NCBI RefSeq assembly: GCF_040548815.1
Contig: NZ_JBEPSM010000001.1
Coordinates: 2,046,001 to 2,110,000 of the forward strand
Reading direction: 5' to 3'
DNA from: Kaistia defluvii
GTDB taxonomy: Bacteria > Pseudomonadota > Alphaproteobacteria > Rhizobiales > Kaistiaceae
DNA: 64,000 nt
A program made the position numbers and the translations under genes. The notes beneath the pieces were generated by a model. The model worked only from the letters and a program-made list of their open reading frames with translations. It was not told the origin of the DNA and made no database searches. Position 1 is the stretch's first letter, and the number at the start of each line of letters is the position of its first letter. Of the stretch, positions 57,146 through 64,000 are shown in pieces.

Positions 57146-58417
57146 GTGACACGTACCGAAACCCATCAGGCGATCAGCGCGGTCTGGCGGATCGAGCAGG
57201 CAAAGCTCGTCGCCAGCCTTGCGCGCATGCTGCGCGACATCAGCCAGGCCGAGGAGCTGGCGCAGGATGCGCTGGTGGCGGCGCTGGAACGCTGGCCGGA
57301 AACCGGCATTCCCGACAATCCCGGCGCCTGGCTGATGGCGACCGCCAAGCGGCGCGCCATCGACCGCATCCGCCACCGCAAGCTGGCCGACGAGAAGCAC
57401 GTCGAGATCGGCTATATCAGCGATCTCGACCAGGACAGCGTCGTCGATGCGCTCGAGGCGCGGCTCGACGACGACATTGGCGACGACCTGCTGAAGCTGG
57501 TCTTCACCGCGTGCCATCCGATCCTCTCCGCCGAGGCTCGCGTCGCCCTGACGCTGCGGCTGATCGGCGGGCTTTCCACCGGCGAGATCGCCCGCGCCTT
57601 CTTCGTGCCCGAGCCGACCGTGGCGCAGCGCATCGTGCGCGCCAAGCGCACGCTCGCCGACGCCAACGTGCCCTATGAAGTGCCGCGCGGCGACGAACGG
57701 GCCAAGCGCCTCGCCTCGGTGATCGAGGTCATCTACCTGATCTTCAACGAGGGCTATTCGGCCACCGCCGGCGATGACTGGATCCGCCCGCAACTGGCCG
57801 ACGAGGCGGTTCGCCTTGGCCGCATCCTGGCCGGCCTCGCGCCGAACGAGCCGGACGTGCATGGTCTCGTCGCGCTGATGGAAATCCAGGCCTCGCGCTT
57901 CGCCGCCAGGGTCGGCCCGAACGGCGAACCGGTGCTGCTGATGGACCAGAACCGCGCGCGCTGGGATCACCTGCTGATCCGTCGCGGCCTCGCGGCGCTG
58001 ACGCACGCCGAGGCGCTCGGGCCCCGCGGCACCTATACGCTGCAGGCGGCAATCGCGGCCTGCCATGCCCGCGCGCCGACCGCCGAGCAGACCGATTGGG
58101 GCCGCATCGCCAGCCTCTACGCCGAACTGGCCCGGATCGCGCCCTCGCCCGTCGTCGAGCTGAACCGCGCCGTCGCGATCGCCATGGCCGAAGGACCGGC
58201 AGCCGGCCTCGCCCTTGTCGAAACGCTGGCGAACGAGCCGGTGCTTGCCACCTCGCATTTGCTGCCCGGCGTCCGCGCCGATCTGCTGATGAAGCTCGGC
58301 CGCCTCGCCGAGGCGCAGGCCGATTTCGAACGCGCCGCCGCCCTCACCCGCAACATGCGCGAGCGCCAGCTGCTGCTCGAACGCGCCGCGACCTGTGCCA
58401 ATGGCATCGCCGTTTGA
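57146..58417 (+). CDS. ECF RNA polymerase sigma factor, ECF42 type
   Basis: A 423-aa sigma factor from a GTG start. Region 2 is visible at about 9-75 (AVWRIEQAKLVASLARMLRDISQAEELAQDALVAALERWPETGIPDNPGAWLMATAKRRAIDRIRHRK). Region 4 lies near 120-175 (LTLRLIGGLSTGEIARAFFVPEPTVAQRIVRAKRTL). The long C-terminal extension (VIEVIYLIFNEGYSATAGDDWIRPQLADEAVRLGRILAGLAPNEPDVHGLVALMEIQASRF, DUF6596/TPR-like) is the ECF42 hallmark. No anti-sigma gene is adjacent, as expected for the group. It is the last gene of the operon with the DGPF and SRPBCC proteins. Confidence 0.93.
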   Translation: MTRTETHQAISAVWRIEQAKLVASLARMLRDISQAEELAQDALVAALERWPETGIPDNPGAWLMATAKRRAIDRIRHRKLADEKHVEIGYISDLDQDSVVDALEARLDDDIGDDLLKLVFTACHPILSAEARVALTLRLIGGLSTGEIARAFFVPEPTVAQRIVRAKRTLADANVPYEVPRGDERAKRLASVIEVIYLIFNEGYSATAGDDWIRPQLADEAVRLGRILAGLAPNEPDVHGLVALMEIQASRFAARVGPNGEPVLLMDQNRARWDHLLIRRGLAALTHAEALGPRGTYTLQAAIAACHARAPTAEQTDWGRIASLYAELARIAPSPVVELNRAVAIAMAEGPAAGLALVETLANEPVLATSHLLPGVRADLLMKLGRLAEAQADFERAAALTRNMRERQLLLERAATCANGIAV

Positions 58418-58491
58418 GCCTGGCCCTCGCCCGCCCTTGCGCCGGAAGCCGACACGCCGTAGGGAGCAGCGCTGTGGCACAGGAGGATCGG

Positions 58492-58722
58492 ATGACCGAC
58501 ACGGACGCTGGCGGCGCTCTTGCCAGCCGCATCGAGGCGCTGGAAATCCGCATCGCCTATCAGGACGAGACGATCGAGGATCTGAACAGCGCGATCACCG
58601 CGCAGTGGAAGCAGATCGATTTCCTGACCCGCAAGATTTCCCAGCTGACCGACCAGTTGCGCGAGACGACCGAACAGATCGGCCGCCCCGGCCTGCCCGA
58701 GCCCCCGCCGCCGCATTATTGA
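58492..58722 (+). CDS. slyX: SlyX family protein
   Basis: A 76-aa coiled-coil protein of unknown function. Its core is RIEALEIRIAYQDETIEDLNSAITAQWKQIDFLTRKISQLTDQLRE, with heptad hydrophobics and the family pattern. The proline-rich tail ends PGLPEPPPPHY, the usual SlyX ending. AGGAGG six nt upstream fixes the ATG. It is preceded by the sigma gene (74 nt) and followed by a hairpin. Confidence 0.92.
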   Translation: MTDTDAGGALASRIEALEIRIAYQDETIEDLNSAITAQWKQIDFLTRKISQLTDQLRETTEQIGRPGLPEPPPPHY

Positions 58723-58762
58723 GTGGCCGCTCGGGACATTGAAGGGTGAAATAGCCCCATCT

Positions 58763-58785
58763 CACCTCTCCCTGAGGGAGAGGTG
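58763..58785. terminator. Hairpin between slyX and the convergent DUF4126 gene
   Basis: Perfect 10-bp arms CACCTCTCCC and GGGAGAGGTG around TGA. No T-run follows. The surrounding CTCTCCCTGAGGGAGAGG motif is the type often dispersed as a REP element, so it could act both as repeat and as shared 3' end. Confidence 0.5.
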
Positions 58786-58832
58786 AAGGATAGTGCGTGC
58801 CCCGCTCGCGCGTCGCGCTGCAGGCCGAACAC

Positions 58833-59300
58833 TCAGGTGACGTAGGCGACGACCCAAAGCGCGACCGCGATGGCGATGCCGTCCTCGAGCAGCGCGATCG
58901 GCAGGTCCTTGCCACCCGTCGCCGCGACGAGGCTTCTGCGCGCCTCATAGCCGCCCAGCGTACCGATGATGGCGCCGATCGCCCCGGCGATCAGGCCCAC
59001 GATCCAAACCCCGCCGGCGAAGCCGATCGCCGCGCCGCAGACGGCGCCCATGAAGATGCGCGTCCCGAACTGCACCGGCACCTTGCGGCTCGGCGTCGAC
59101 GGCAACTGGTCGGTGATCAGCTCCACGATGGCGAGCAGGGTGAGGATCAGCGGCGCCAGCCAGTGGCTCAGGAAGGAGAGCCAGCTGCCATCCAGGTTGA
59201 TCCAGCCGAGATAGGCGGCCCAGGCGACCGCGGCCGGCGCGGTCATGGCACGGAGCCCCGCGACGACGCCGATTAGAAGTGCCAGAACGTAAATGAACAT
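58833..59300 (-). CDS. DUF4126 family membrane protein
   Basis: A 155-aa protein with about four to five hydrophobic segments and glycine-rich helices: FIYVLALLIGVVAGLRAMTAPAAVAWAAYLGWINL, HWLAPLILTLLAIVELITDQLPSTPSR and GGVWIVGLIAGAIGAIIGTLGGYEARRSL. VGLRAMTAPA and ELITDQLP match DUF4126. The internal ATG with GGGGGA upstream is the chosen start; the upstream alternative adds eight residues. Function is unknown. Confidence 0.85.
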   Translation of the reverse strand: MFIYVLALLIGVVAGLRAMTAPAAVAWAAYLGWINLDGSWLSFLSHWLAPLILTLLAIVELITDQLPSTPSRKVPVQFGTRIFMGAVCGAAIGFAGGVWIVGLIAGAIGAIIGTLGGYEARRSLVAATGGKDLPIALLEDGIAIAVALWVVAYVT

Positions 59301-59441
59301 GCTGTCCCCCTTCGTTGCCCACAACCATAGGTGCGGGATTTCCGGTAGCCTTGGCCAGAAAAATCGTCAACGTCGGAAAGAAATCCTCCGGCTTCCGCCG
59401 GTTGATGCCACGCCCCGATCGAGCTTACGCGGACGCGCATG

Positions 59442-59464
59442 AAAAAGCCGGCAACAATGCCGGC
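59442..59464 (-). terminator. Terminator of the minCDE operon
   Basis: Read leftward, 7-bp arms GCCGGCA and TGCCGGC with a TTGT loop are followed by TTTTTC. It begins 10 nt after the minE stop. This is a strong factor-independent terminator. Confidence 0.85.
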
Positions 59465-59473
59465 CTTCTGGGT

Positions 59474-59761
59474 TTAAGCGGCTGCCTCGGCGCCCTCTTT
59501 CCGCCGCTGGCGGATCGGGTTCGGCAGTTCGATCTCGACCTCCAGTGTCGAGACGGCATCGCCGCGCTGCATCTTCACCTGGACCTTGTCGGCCGGGATG
59601 TCGACGTGGCGGGCGATCACGCCGAGGATCTCTTCCCGAAGCTTGGCAATCAGGTCGCTGGCGCCTGCCGTGACCCGCTCGTGCTGCAGCAGGATCTGCA
59701 GCCGGTCGCGTGCCACCGGCGCGGAAGAACGCGACGGCTTGAAGAAGTTGAAGATCGTCAT
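59474..59761 (-). CDS. minE: Cell-division topological specificity factor MinE
   Basis: A 95-aa protein that stimulates MinD ATPase and drives pole-to-pole Min oscillation. The N-terminal anti-MinCD region [29 protein letters not shown] is conserved, followed by the dimerisation domain [44 protein letters not shown]. Length is normal. The ATG overlaps the minD stop by 4 nt. Confidence 0.97.
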   Translation of the reverse strand: MTIFNFFKPSRSSAPVARDRLQILLQHERVTAGASDLIAKLREEILGVIARHVDIPADKVQVKMQRGDAVSTLEVEIELPNPIRQRRKEGAEAAA

Positions 59762-60573
59762 GCAGCCCTCCGACCGAAAAGCTTGCTCATGAAGCCGCGC
59801 CGCTCAGCCGGAACGACCATCGGGATGGTCTCGCCTTCGAGCCGGCGGGCCGCGTCGAGATAGGCGCGCGCCGGAGCACTGTCGGTGTCGACCAGCGTGA
59901 CCGGGCAGCCGACATTCGAGGCGTTCAGCACGGCCTCGCTCTCGGGGATGATGCCGAGCAGCGGGATCGACAGGATCTCAAGAACGTCCTCGACCTTCAG
60001 CATCTGGCCACGCTCGGCACGGGCTGCGTCGTAGCGGGTGAGCAGGAGATGCTTCTCCATGTACTCGCCCTTCTCGGCCTTGACCGTCTTCGAATCCAGC
60101 ATGCCGATGATGCGATCGGAATCGCGCACCGACGAGACTTCCGGATTGGTGACGACGATGGCAACGTCGGCATGGCGCATGGCCAGCATGGCGCCGCGCT
60201 CGATGCCGGCCGGGCTGTCGCAGACAACCCAGTCGAAATGGCCGCGCAGCTCTTCCATGACGCGGGCGACGCCCTCTTCGGTGAGCGCATCCTTGTCGCG
60301 GGTCTGCGAGGCGGGCAGCACATAGAGCGTGTCGAGCCGCTTGTCGCGGATCAGCGCCTGCTGCAGCTTGGCTTCGCCCTGCACCACGTTGATCAGGTCA
60401 TAGACCACGCGGCGCTCGGCACCCATGACGAGGTCGAGATTGCGCAGGCCGACATCGAAATCGACGACGGCGACCCGCTGGCCGGACAGGGCCAATGCAG
60501 CGCCGATGGCGGCGGTGGACGTCGTCTTGCCCACCCCGCCCTTGCCCGATGTCACAACGAGAACCTGAGACAT
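59758..60573 (-). CDS. minD: Septum-site-determining ATPase MinD
   Basis: A ParA/MinD ATPase of 271 aa. The deviant Walker A is [14 protein letters not shown], the switch II region [20 protein letters not shown], and the C-terminal amphipathic membrane helix [14 protein letters not shown]. With MinC it blocks Z-ring assembly away from midcell, and MinE releases it from the membrane. It is the central gene of minCDE. Confidence 0.98.
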   Translation of the reverse strand: MSQVLVVTSGKGGVGKTTSTAAIGAALALSGQRVAVVDFDVGLRNLDLVMGAERRVVYDLINVVQGEAKLQQALIRDKRLDTLYVLPASQTRDKDALTEEGVARVMEELRGHFDWVVCDSPAGIERGAMLAMRHADVAIVVTNPEVSSVRDSDRIIGMLDSKTVKAEKGEYMEKHLLLTRYDAARAERGQMLKVEDVLEILSIPLLGIIPESEAVLNASNVGCPVTLVDTDSAPARAYLDAARRLEGETIPMVVPAERRGFMSKLFGRRAA

Positions 60574-60593
60574 TGCTTGTGCTCCTTGCTGGC

Positions 60594-61298
60594 TCAGGCC
60601 AGCGCCGCCATGTTCATCTTGTCATTTGCGAGCCAGGCCTGGACCGATCGGCCGCGAAGGCTCGCATCCAGGTCATCCGCAGTCTGGTAGAGGCCGTCGA
60701 TGGCGATCAGCTCGGCCTCGAATTTCTGGCAGAAGATCCGCGCCCCGGCATTGCCGGTCGACCCGGCGATCGCGCGACCACGCAGCGTGCCGTAGATATG
60801 GATCGAGTTGCCGGCGATGATCTCCGCGCCCGAGGCGACGGAGCCGACCACGGTCACGTCGCCCTGCGGGAAGATGATCGACTGGCCGGAACGGACCGGC
60901 GTCTCGATCAGCAGCGACGGGACCGCACGGTCCACGAAGCTGTTCTTGGGTGGCTCGGCGGACGGCTTGTGCAGGATTTCGGTCTGCTTGCCACCACTGA
61001 CGGATGGCGGCATGCCGAAGCCGAGCCAGGACGGATCGGCGCCCTCGACTCCCATCACCTTGATCTCGCGCTCGTAGAGCATGGCGATCAGCTCTGCGAA
61101 GTCGCGCTTGGTGATGGCGAGGCCGGTGACGTCGAGAATGACGGGGCGACTGGCGAAGTAGCCCTCGGAACGTTTGGAAAGCTTGTCGAGTTCGGCCAGC
61201 CAATCGGCCAGCGGAAGCTCGGGCGCCAGGACGGTAGCGAGGAAGGACCTTCCCCGGAACCGGATTGCTGCGCGTTGTTTGGAAGCGGGAGTAGCCAC
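60594..61298 (-). CDS. minC: Septum-formation inhibitor MinC
   Basis: 234 aa from a GTG start, chosen because upstream codons are in unrelated sequence and the N-domain starts a few residues later. The N-terminal FtsZ-inhibiting domain (AAIRFRGRSFLATVLAPELPLADWLAELDKLSKRSEGYFASRPVILDVTGLAITKRDFAELIAMLYERE) is followed by the C-terminal beta-helix (GDVTVVGSVASGAEIIAGNSIHIYGTLRGRAIAGSTGNAGARIFC). A CtrA-type TTAA-N7-TTAA site lies 45-59 nt upstream. Confidence 0.95.
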   Translation of the reverse strand: MATPASKQRAAIRFRGRSFLATVLAPELPLADWLAELDKLSKRSEGYFASRPVILDVTGLAITKRDFAELIAMLYEREIKVMGVEGADPSWLGFGMPPSVSGGKQTEILHKPSAEPPKNSFVDRAVPSLLIETPVRSGQSIIFPQGDVTVVGSVASGAEIIAGNSIHIYGTLRGRAIAGSTGNAGARIFCQKFEAELIAIDGLYQTADDLDASLRGRSVQAWLANDKMNMAALA

Positions 61299-61630
61299 GG
61301 TCGCTCTTTGCCTTCTGTTAAGCAATGTGTGCGACACGCTGGTTAACGAGTGGTTAACCACGCGGGGCCCGTTAAGGGTTTGAAGGGCAAAAGTGAGGAA
61401 TTCCGAAGGGGTTAGGGCGCGCAAAAAAATTCGAGTTGCAGGCGCCGGCCCCATCAACACGAACGCGAAAAGCCGCTCGTTTCCTGCGTTTTCCTGCCGG
61501 TCGCTGCGTCATCCCGCAACGCGCCGCTTCCAGCCAGGGCGCCCTCCCGGCGAATCGCCAGGAGGCCCCGAATCGGCCCCGCGTTAACAATTGCCGCGGC
61601 GCTGCGGAGCATCAACATCCCCCCACAAGC
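61299..61630. other. Gene-free region upstream of minC
   Basis: About 330 nt without a gene. It holds a CtrA-type box (61343-61357), a second TTAAC motif near 61584, and the leftward promoter of minCDE. On the other side it borders the 3' end of the luciferase-like gene. Confidence 0.4.
61343..61357. promoter_or_regulatory. CtrA-type box (TTAA-N7-TTAA) upstream of minCDE
   Basis: TTAA, seven nt, TTAA: an exact match to the CtrA full-site consensus. It lies 45-59 nt before the minC start, where a regulator would contact the promoter. CtrA control of minCDE is described for Sinorhizobium meliloti. Confidence 0.65.
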
Positions 61631-62689
61631 CTATGGGACAGCGGCCGTTTCCGCCTTCGCAGCCAGCGCCTTCTTGACCTCCGGCACCACCTTGGTCCCG
61701 AACAGCTCGATCGACTTCATCATCTTGTCATGCGGCAGCGTGCCGACGCTGAACTGGATCAGGAAGCGGTCATGGTCGAACAGTTCGTGCTGGTAGAGGA
61801 TCTTTTCGGCCACCTCGGACGGGCTGCCGACGAAGAGCGCTCCATGAAGTCGGCGCTGCGCCTCGAACTGGCCGCGCGTCGTCGGCGGCCAGCCGCGCTC
61901 CTTGCCAAGCTTGGTCATGACGGCGGCGAAGGGCGGATAGGCGATGTCGGCCGCGTCCTGCGAATTCTCGGCGATGAAACCGTGCGAATTGATGCCGACG
62001 CGCAGATGGGTCGGGTCGCTGCCGGATTCCTTTGCGGCGCGATGGTAGAGGTCGACCAGCGGCTGGAAATGGGCCGGGTTGCCGCCGATGATGGCGATCG
62101 CCAGCGGCAGGCCAAGCACCGCCGCGCGCACGACCGATTGCGGCGTGCCGCCGACCGCGATCCAGACCGGCAGCGGATCCTGGACGGGACGCGGATAGAC
62201 GCCGAGATCGTGGATCGCCGCGCGATGGCCGCCGGGCCAGGTCACCCGCTCGGCTTCGCGCAGCTTGAGCAGCAGGTCCAAGTTTTCCGCGAACAGCGCG
62301 TCATAGTCGCCGAGGTCGTAGCCGAACAGCGGGAAGGATTCGATGAACGAGCCGCGCCCGGCCATGATCTCGGCGCGACCGTTGGACACGAGGTCGAGAG
62401 TGGAGAAGCGCTGGAAGACGCGCACCGGATCATCCGAGGAGAGAACCGTGACGGCGCTGGAGAGACGGATCGTCTTCGTCCGCGCCGCGCCGGCCGCCAG
62501 GATCACGTCGGGGGCGGATACCAGATAGTCGGGCCGGTGATGCTCGCCGAGACCGAAGACGTCGAGGCCGACCTGGTCGGCCAGTTCGATTTCCTCGATC
62601 AGATTGCGCACGCGCTGCACCGGATCGAGCCGGGCACCCGTGATCGGGTCGGGCATATTGTCGCCGAAGGTATAGATGCCGAATTCCAT
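61631..62689 (-). CDS. Luciferase-like (LLM) flavin-dependent monooxygenase
   Basis: A 352-aa LLM-class oxidoreductase, a TIM barrel using reduced FMN and oxygen. The N-terminal [14 protein letters not shown] and [26 protein letters not shown] blocks (GEHHxPDY) are characteristic, as are [45 protein letters not shown] and [17 protein letters not shown]. The ATG with AAGAGG nine nt upstream is preferred over the GTG nine nt earlier. The substrate is unknown; no flavin reductase is adjacent. Confidence 0.9.
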   Translation of the reverse strand: MEFGIYTFGDNMPDPITGARLDPVQRVRNLIEEIELADQVGLDVFGLGEHHRPDYLVSAPDVILAAGAARTKTIRLSSAVTVLSSDDPVRVFQRFSTLDLVSNGRAEIMAGRGSFIESFPLFGYDLGDYDALFAENLDLLLKLREAERVTWPGGHRAAIHDLGVYPRPVQDPLPVWIAVGGTPQSVVRAAVLGLPLAIAIIGGNPAHFQPLVDLYHRAAKESGSDPTHLRVGINSHGFIAENSQDAADIAYPPFAAVMTKLGKERGWPPTTRGQFEAQRRLHGALFVGSPSEVAEKILYQHELFDHDRFLIQFSVGTLPHDKMMKSIELFGTKVVPEVKKALAAKAETAAVP

Positions 62690-62903
62690 TGGGGTCACCT
62701 CTTGGGGCGCTTCGGAGCAGAACGGCCCGGATCGCCGCAGATATGGCGATATCCCCGTCGCTTGTCAGCCTCGACGCAGGAAGACGCATCGTCAACCGAT
62801 ACGAGCATCGCATCGCCGACGGGCGGGCGGGCCCGACGGCTTTCGGTTGCCGCTCGGGCCGGCATCGCCTAAATGACAGGCTCCCCAATCGGCTGAAAGT
62901 CGC

Positions 62904-63677
62904 ATGATGGCTGAACTAGAGAAGACCGCCGAGAAAAAGAAGTCGTCCAAGGACGGTCTCGGCGGCACCATCCGCGTCTTCGCCGAAGCGCTGATCATCG
63001 CACTCATCGTGCGGACCTTCCTGTTCCAGCCCTTCGAGATTCCGTCGGGCTCGCTGATCCCGACGCTGGAGATCGGCGACTACCTGTTCGTCTCGAAATA
63101 TTCCTATGGCTATTCGCGCTACTCGTTCCCCTTCGGCATGGGCCCGTTCGAGGGCCGCATCTGGGGCTCGGAGCCGAACCAGGGCGACATCGTCGTCTTC
63201 AAGGGACCGAAGGACAATTCGACCGATTTCATCAAGCGCGTCATCGGTAAGCCCGGCGACACCGTGCAGATGATCGATGGCCGGCTCTACATCAACGACA
63301 AGATGGTCGAGCGCCAGCCGATCGAGCCGTACGAGACCAAGGACTTCTTCGGCAACACCATCTCCGCGCCGCGCTACGAAGAGACGCTGCCGAGCGGCGT
63401 CAAGCACCAGATCATCGAGATCGAGGGCGATCGCGGCTCGTTCGACAACACGCCGAAATATGAAGTTCCGCCCGGCCACCTCTTCATGATGGGCGACAAC
63501 CGCGACAATTCGGCGGATTCGCGCGACATGCAGTCGATGGGCTTCGTTCCCAACGAGAATGTCGAGGGCAAGGCCCGCTGGGTGTTCTTCTCGATCGCCG
63601 ACGGCGCACGCGTCTGGGAATTCTGGAAGTGGCCGTGGTCGATCCGCTGGAACCGGCTCTTCACCTCCATCACCTGA
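62904..63677 (+). CDS. lepB: Type I signal peptidase
   Basis: A 257-aa inner-membrane serine/lysine protease removing Sec signal peptides. One transmembrane helix (RVFAEALIIALIVRTFLF) is followed by the catalytic Ser50 in EIPSGSLIPTLEIGDYLFVSKYSYG and Lys111 in DFIKRVIGKPGDT. Box E GDNRDNSADSR is intact, and the C-terminus carries RWNRLFTSI. The start is one of two adjacent ATGs. lepB is followed by an operator-like repeat region and the next MFS gene. Confidence 0.95.
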   Translation: MMAELEKTAEKKKSSKDGLGGTIRVFAEALIIALIVRTFLFQPFEIPSGSLIPTLEIGDYLFVSKYSYGYSRYSFPFGMGPFEGRIWGSEPNQGDIVVFKGPKDNSTDFIKRVIGKPGDTVQMIDGRLYINDKMVERQPIEPYETKDFFGNTISAPRYEETLPSGVKHQIIEIEGDRGSFDNTPKYEVPPGHLFMMGDNRDNSADSRDMQSMGFVPNENVEGKARWVFFSIADGARVWEFWKWPWSIRWNRLFTSIT

Positions 63678-63715
63678 CCGGCTCCGGGGGGATCATCCCC
63701 GCGCCTCACTGAACG

Positions 63716-63761
63716 TGCGTTGCAAAATGCAATGACCGGTGATTTGTGCATTGCAAAATGC
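63716..63761 (+). promoter_or_regulatory. Paired operator-like repeats before an MFS gene
   Basis: TGC(G/A)TTGCAAAATGC occurs twice, at 63716-63730 and 63747-63761, 31 nt start to start, which is about three helical turns. The first copy contains a palindrome TTGCA-AAA-TGCAA. The layout suggests two sites for a dimeric regulator, with no regulator gene visible in the window. Confidence 0.5.
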
Positions 63762-63832
63762 GCAGGTCGGCGGTCATTCTCTCGTCCATCGCGCCTCTTC
63801 AGCCGCACCGCCCTTCACCGCCGGACTTCTTG

Positions 63833-64000
63833 ATGCCGATCGCCCTCTTCGCCCTGGCCATTGCCTCGTTCGGCATCGGCACGACTGAATTCGTCATCAT
63901 GGGCCTGCTGCCGGAAGTAGCGGCGGATCTCGGCGTCTCGATCCCGAGCGCGGGCCTGCTGATCACCGGCTATGCGATCGGCGTCGTCATCGGCGGACCG
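63833..64000 (+). CDS. MFS transporter (AraJ/DHA1-like), 3' truncated by window edge
   Basis: 56 codons to the window end. PIALFALAIASFGIGTTEFVIMGLLPEVAADLGVSIPSAGLLITGYAIGVVIGGP matches the first two helices of DHA1-family exporters (TEFVIMGLLPEVA motif). Substrate is unknown. No strong ribosome site is evident directly before the ATG. Confidence 0.85.
   Translation, partial: MPIALFALAIASFGIGTTEFVIMGLLPEVAADLGVSIPSAGLLITGYAIGVVIGGP

Noticed and set aside
63684..63702. GGGGAT/ATCCCC hairpin after lepB as terminator
   Set aside because: It has a one-base loop and no T-run, so it cannot fold as a normal terminator hairpin.

Overview
The window is GC-rich, densely packed chromosomal DNA from an alphaproteobacterium of the Rhizobiales (Hyphomicrobiales). 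The evidence is combined: ChvE-GguA-GguB sugar uptake, an LsrB/VtlR-type LysR gene directly after trxB, minCDE behind a CtrA-type box, a UvrB with long terminal extensions, a DUF992 protein, and many glycine/alanine/arginine-rich proteins. A Kaistia-like genus is plausible but cannot be proved from the sequence alone. I saw no rRNA, tRNA, CRISPR array, transposase or prophage genes.

Layout. 1-3.9 kb: the 3' part of carB, then greA. 3.9-9.6 kb: an accessory-looking surface-glycan block with four glycosyltransferases of different families (GT8, GT25, GT17, GT2) and a cytochrome P450 with an unusual I-helix. 9.5-15.6 kb: Lrp-type regulator, trxB, lsrB/vtlR, a probable AbcR-like small RNA with a LysR box, msrP, aspC and a VOC protein. 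15.6-30.4 kb: cardiolipin synthase, CorA, DUF992, a divergent EF-G paralogue, a MASE1-PAS-GGDEF cyclase, a DHA2 exporter, a DUF1194 protein, two MltB-type lytic transglycosylases around a 25-codon ORF and yaiI, an HI0933-type flavoprotein and a small ModE-like regulator. 30.5-34 kb: a ribose-type ABC transporter whose membrane and ATPase genes diverge from its binding-protein gene. 34-37.7 kb: small stress and ribosome-rescue genes and an RlpA-like protein. 37.8-40.4 kb: modABC with a ModE-like palindrome. 40.5-43.1 kb: GST, small membrane proteins and an SDR. 43.3-47.4 kb: the chvE-gguA-gguB operon. 48-49.5 kb: a phytochelatin-synthase-like protein and MgtC. 49.7-54.4 kb: uvrB, an AraC regulator and a DMT exporter. 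54.4-58.4 kb: an Ldh-family oxidoreductase, then an ECF42-type sigma factor operon (two YciI/DGPF proteins, an SRPBCC protein, the sigma factor) preceded by a matching promoter. 58.5-64 kb: slyX, DUF4126, minCDE, a luciferase-like monooxygenase, lepB and the start of an MFS gene.

The most interesting items are the sRNA and LysR-box unit after lsrB, the P450-GT8 operon in the glycan block, the 25-codon ORF whose Shine-Dalgarno element pairs with nearly the whole 16S rRNA 3' tail, the EF-G paralogue lacking the catalytic histidine, and the self-contained ECF42 operon. Several inverted-repeat elements of different families sit at gene ends.
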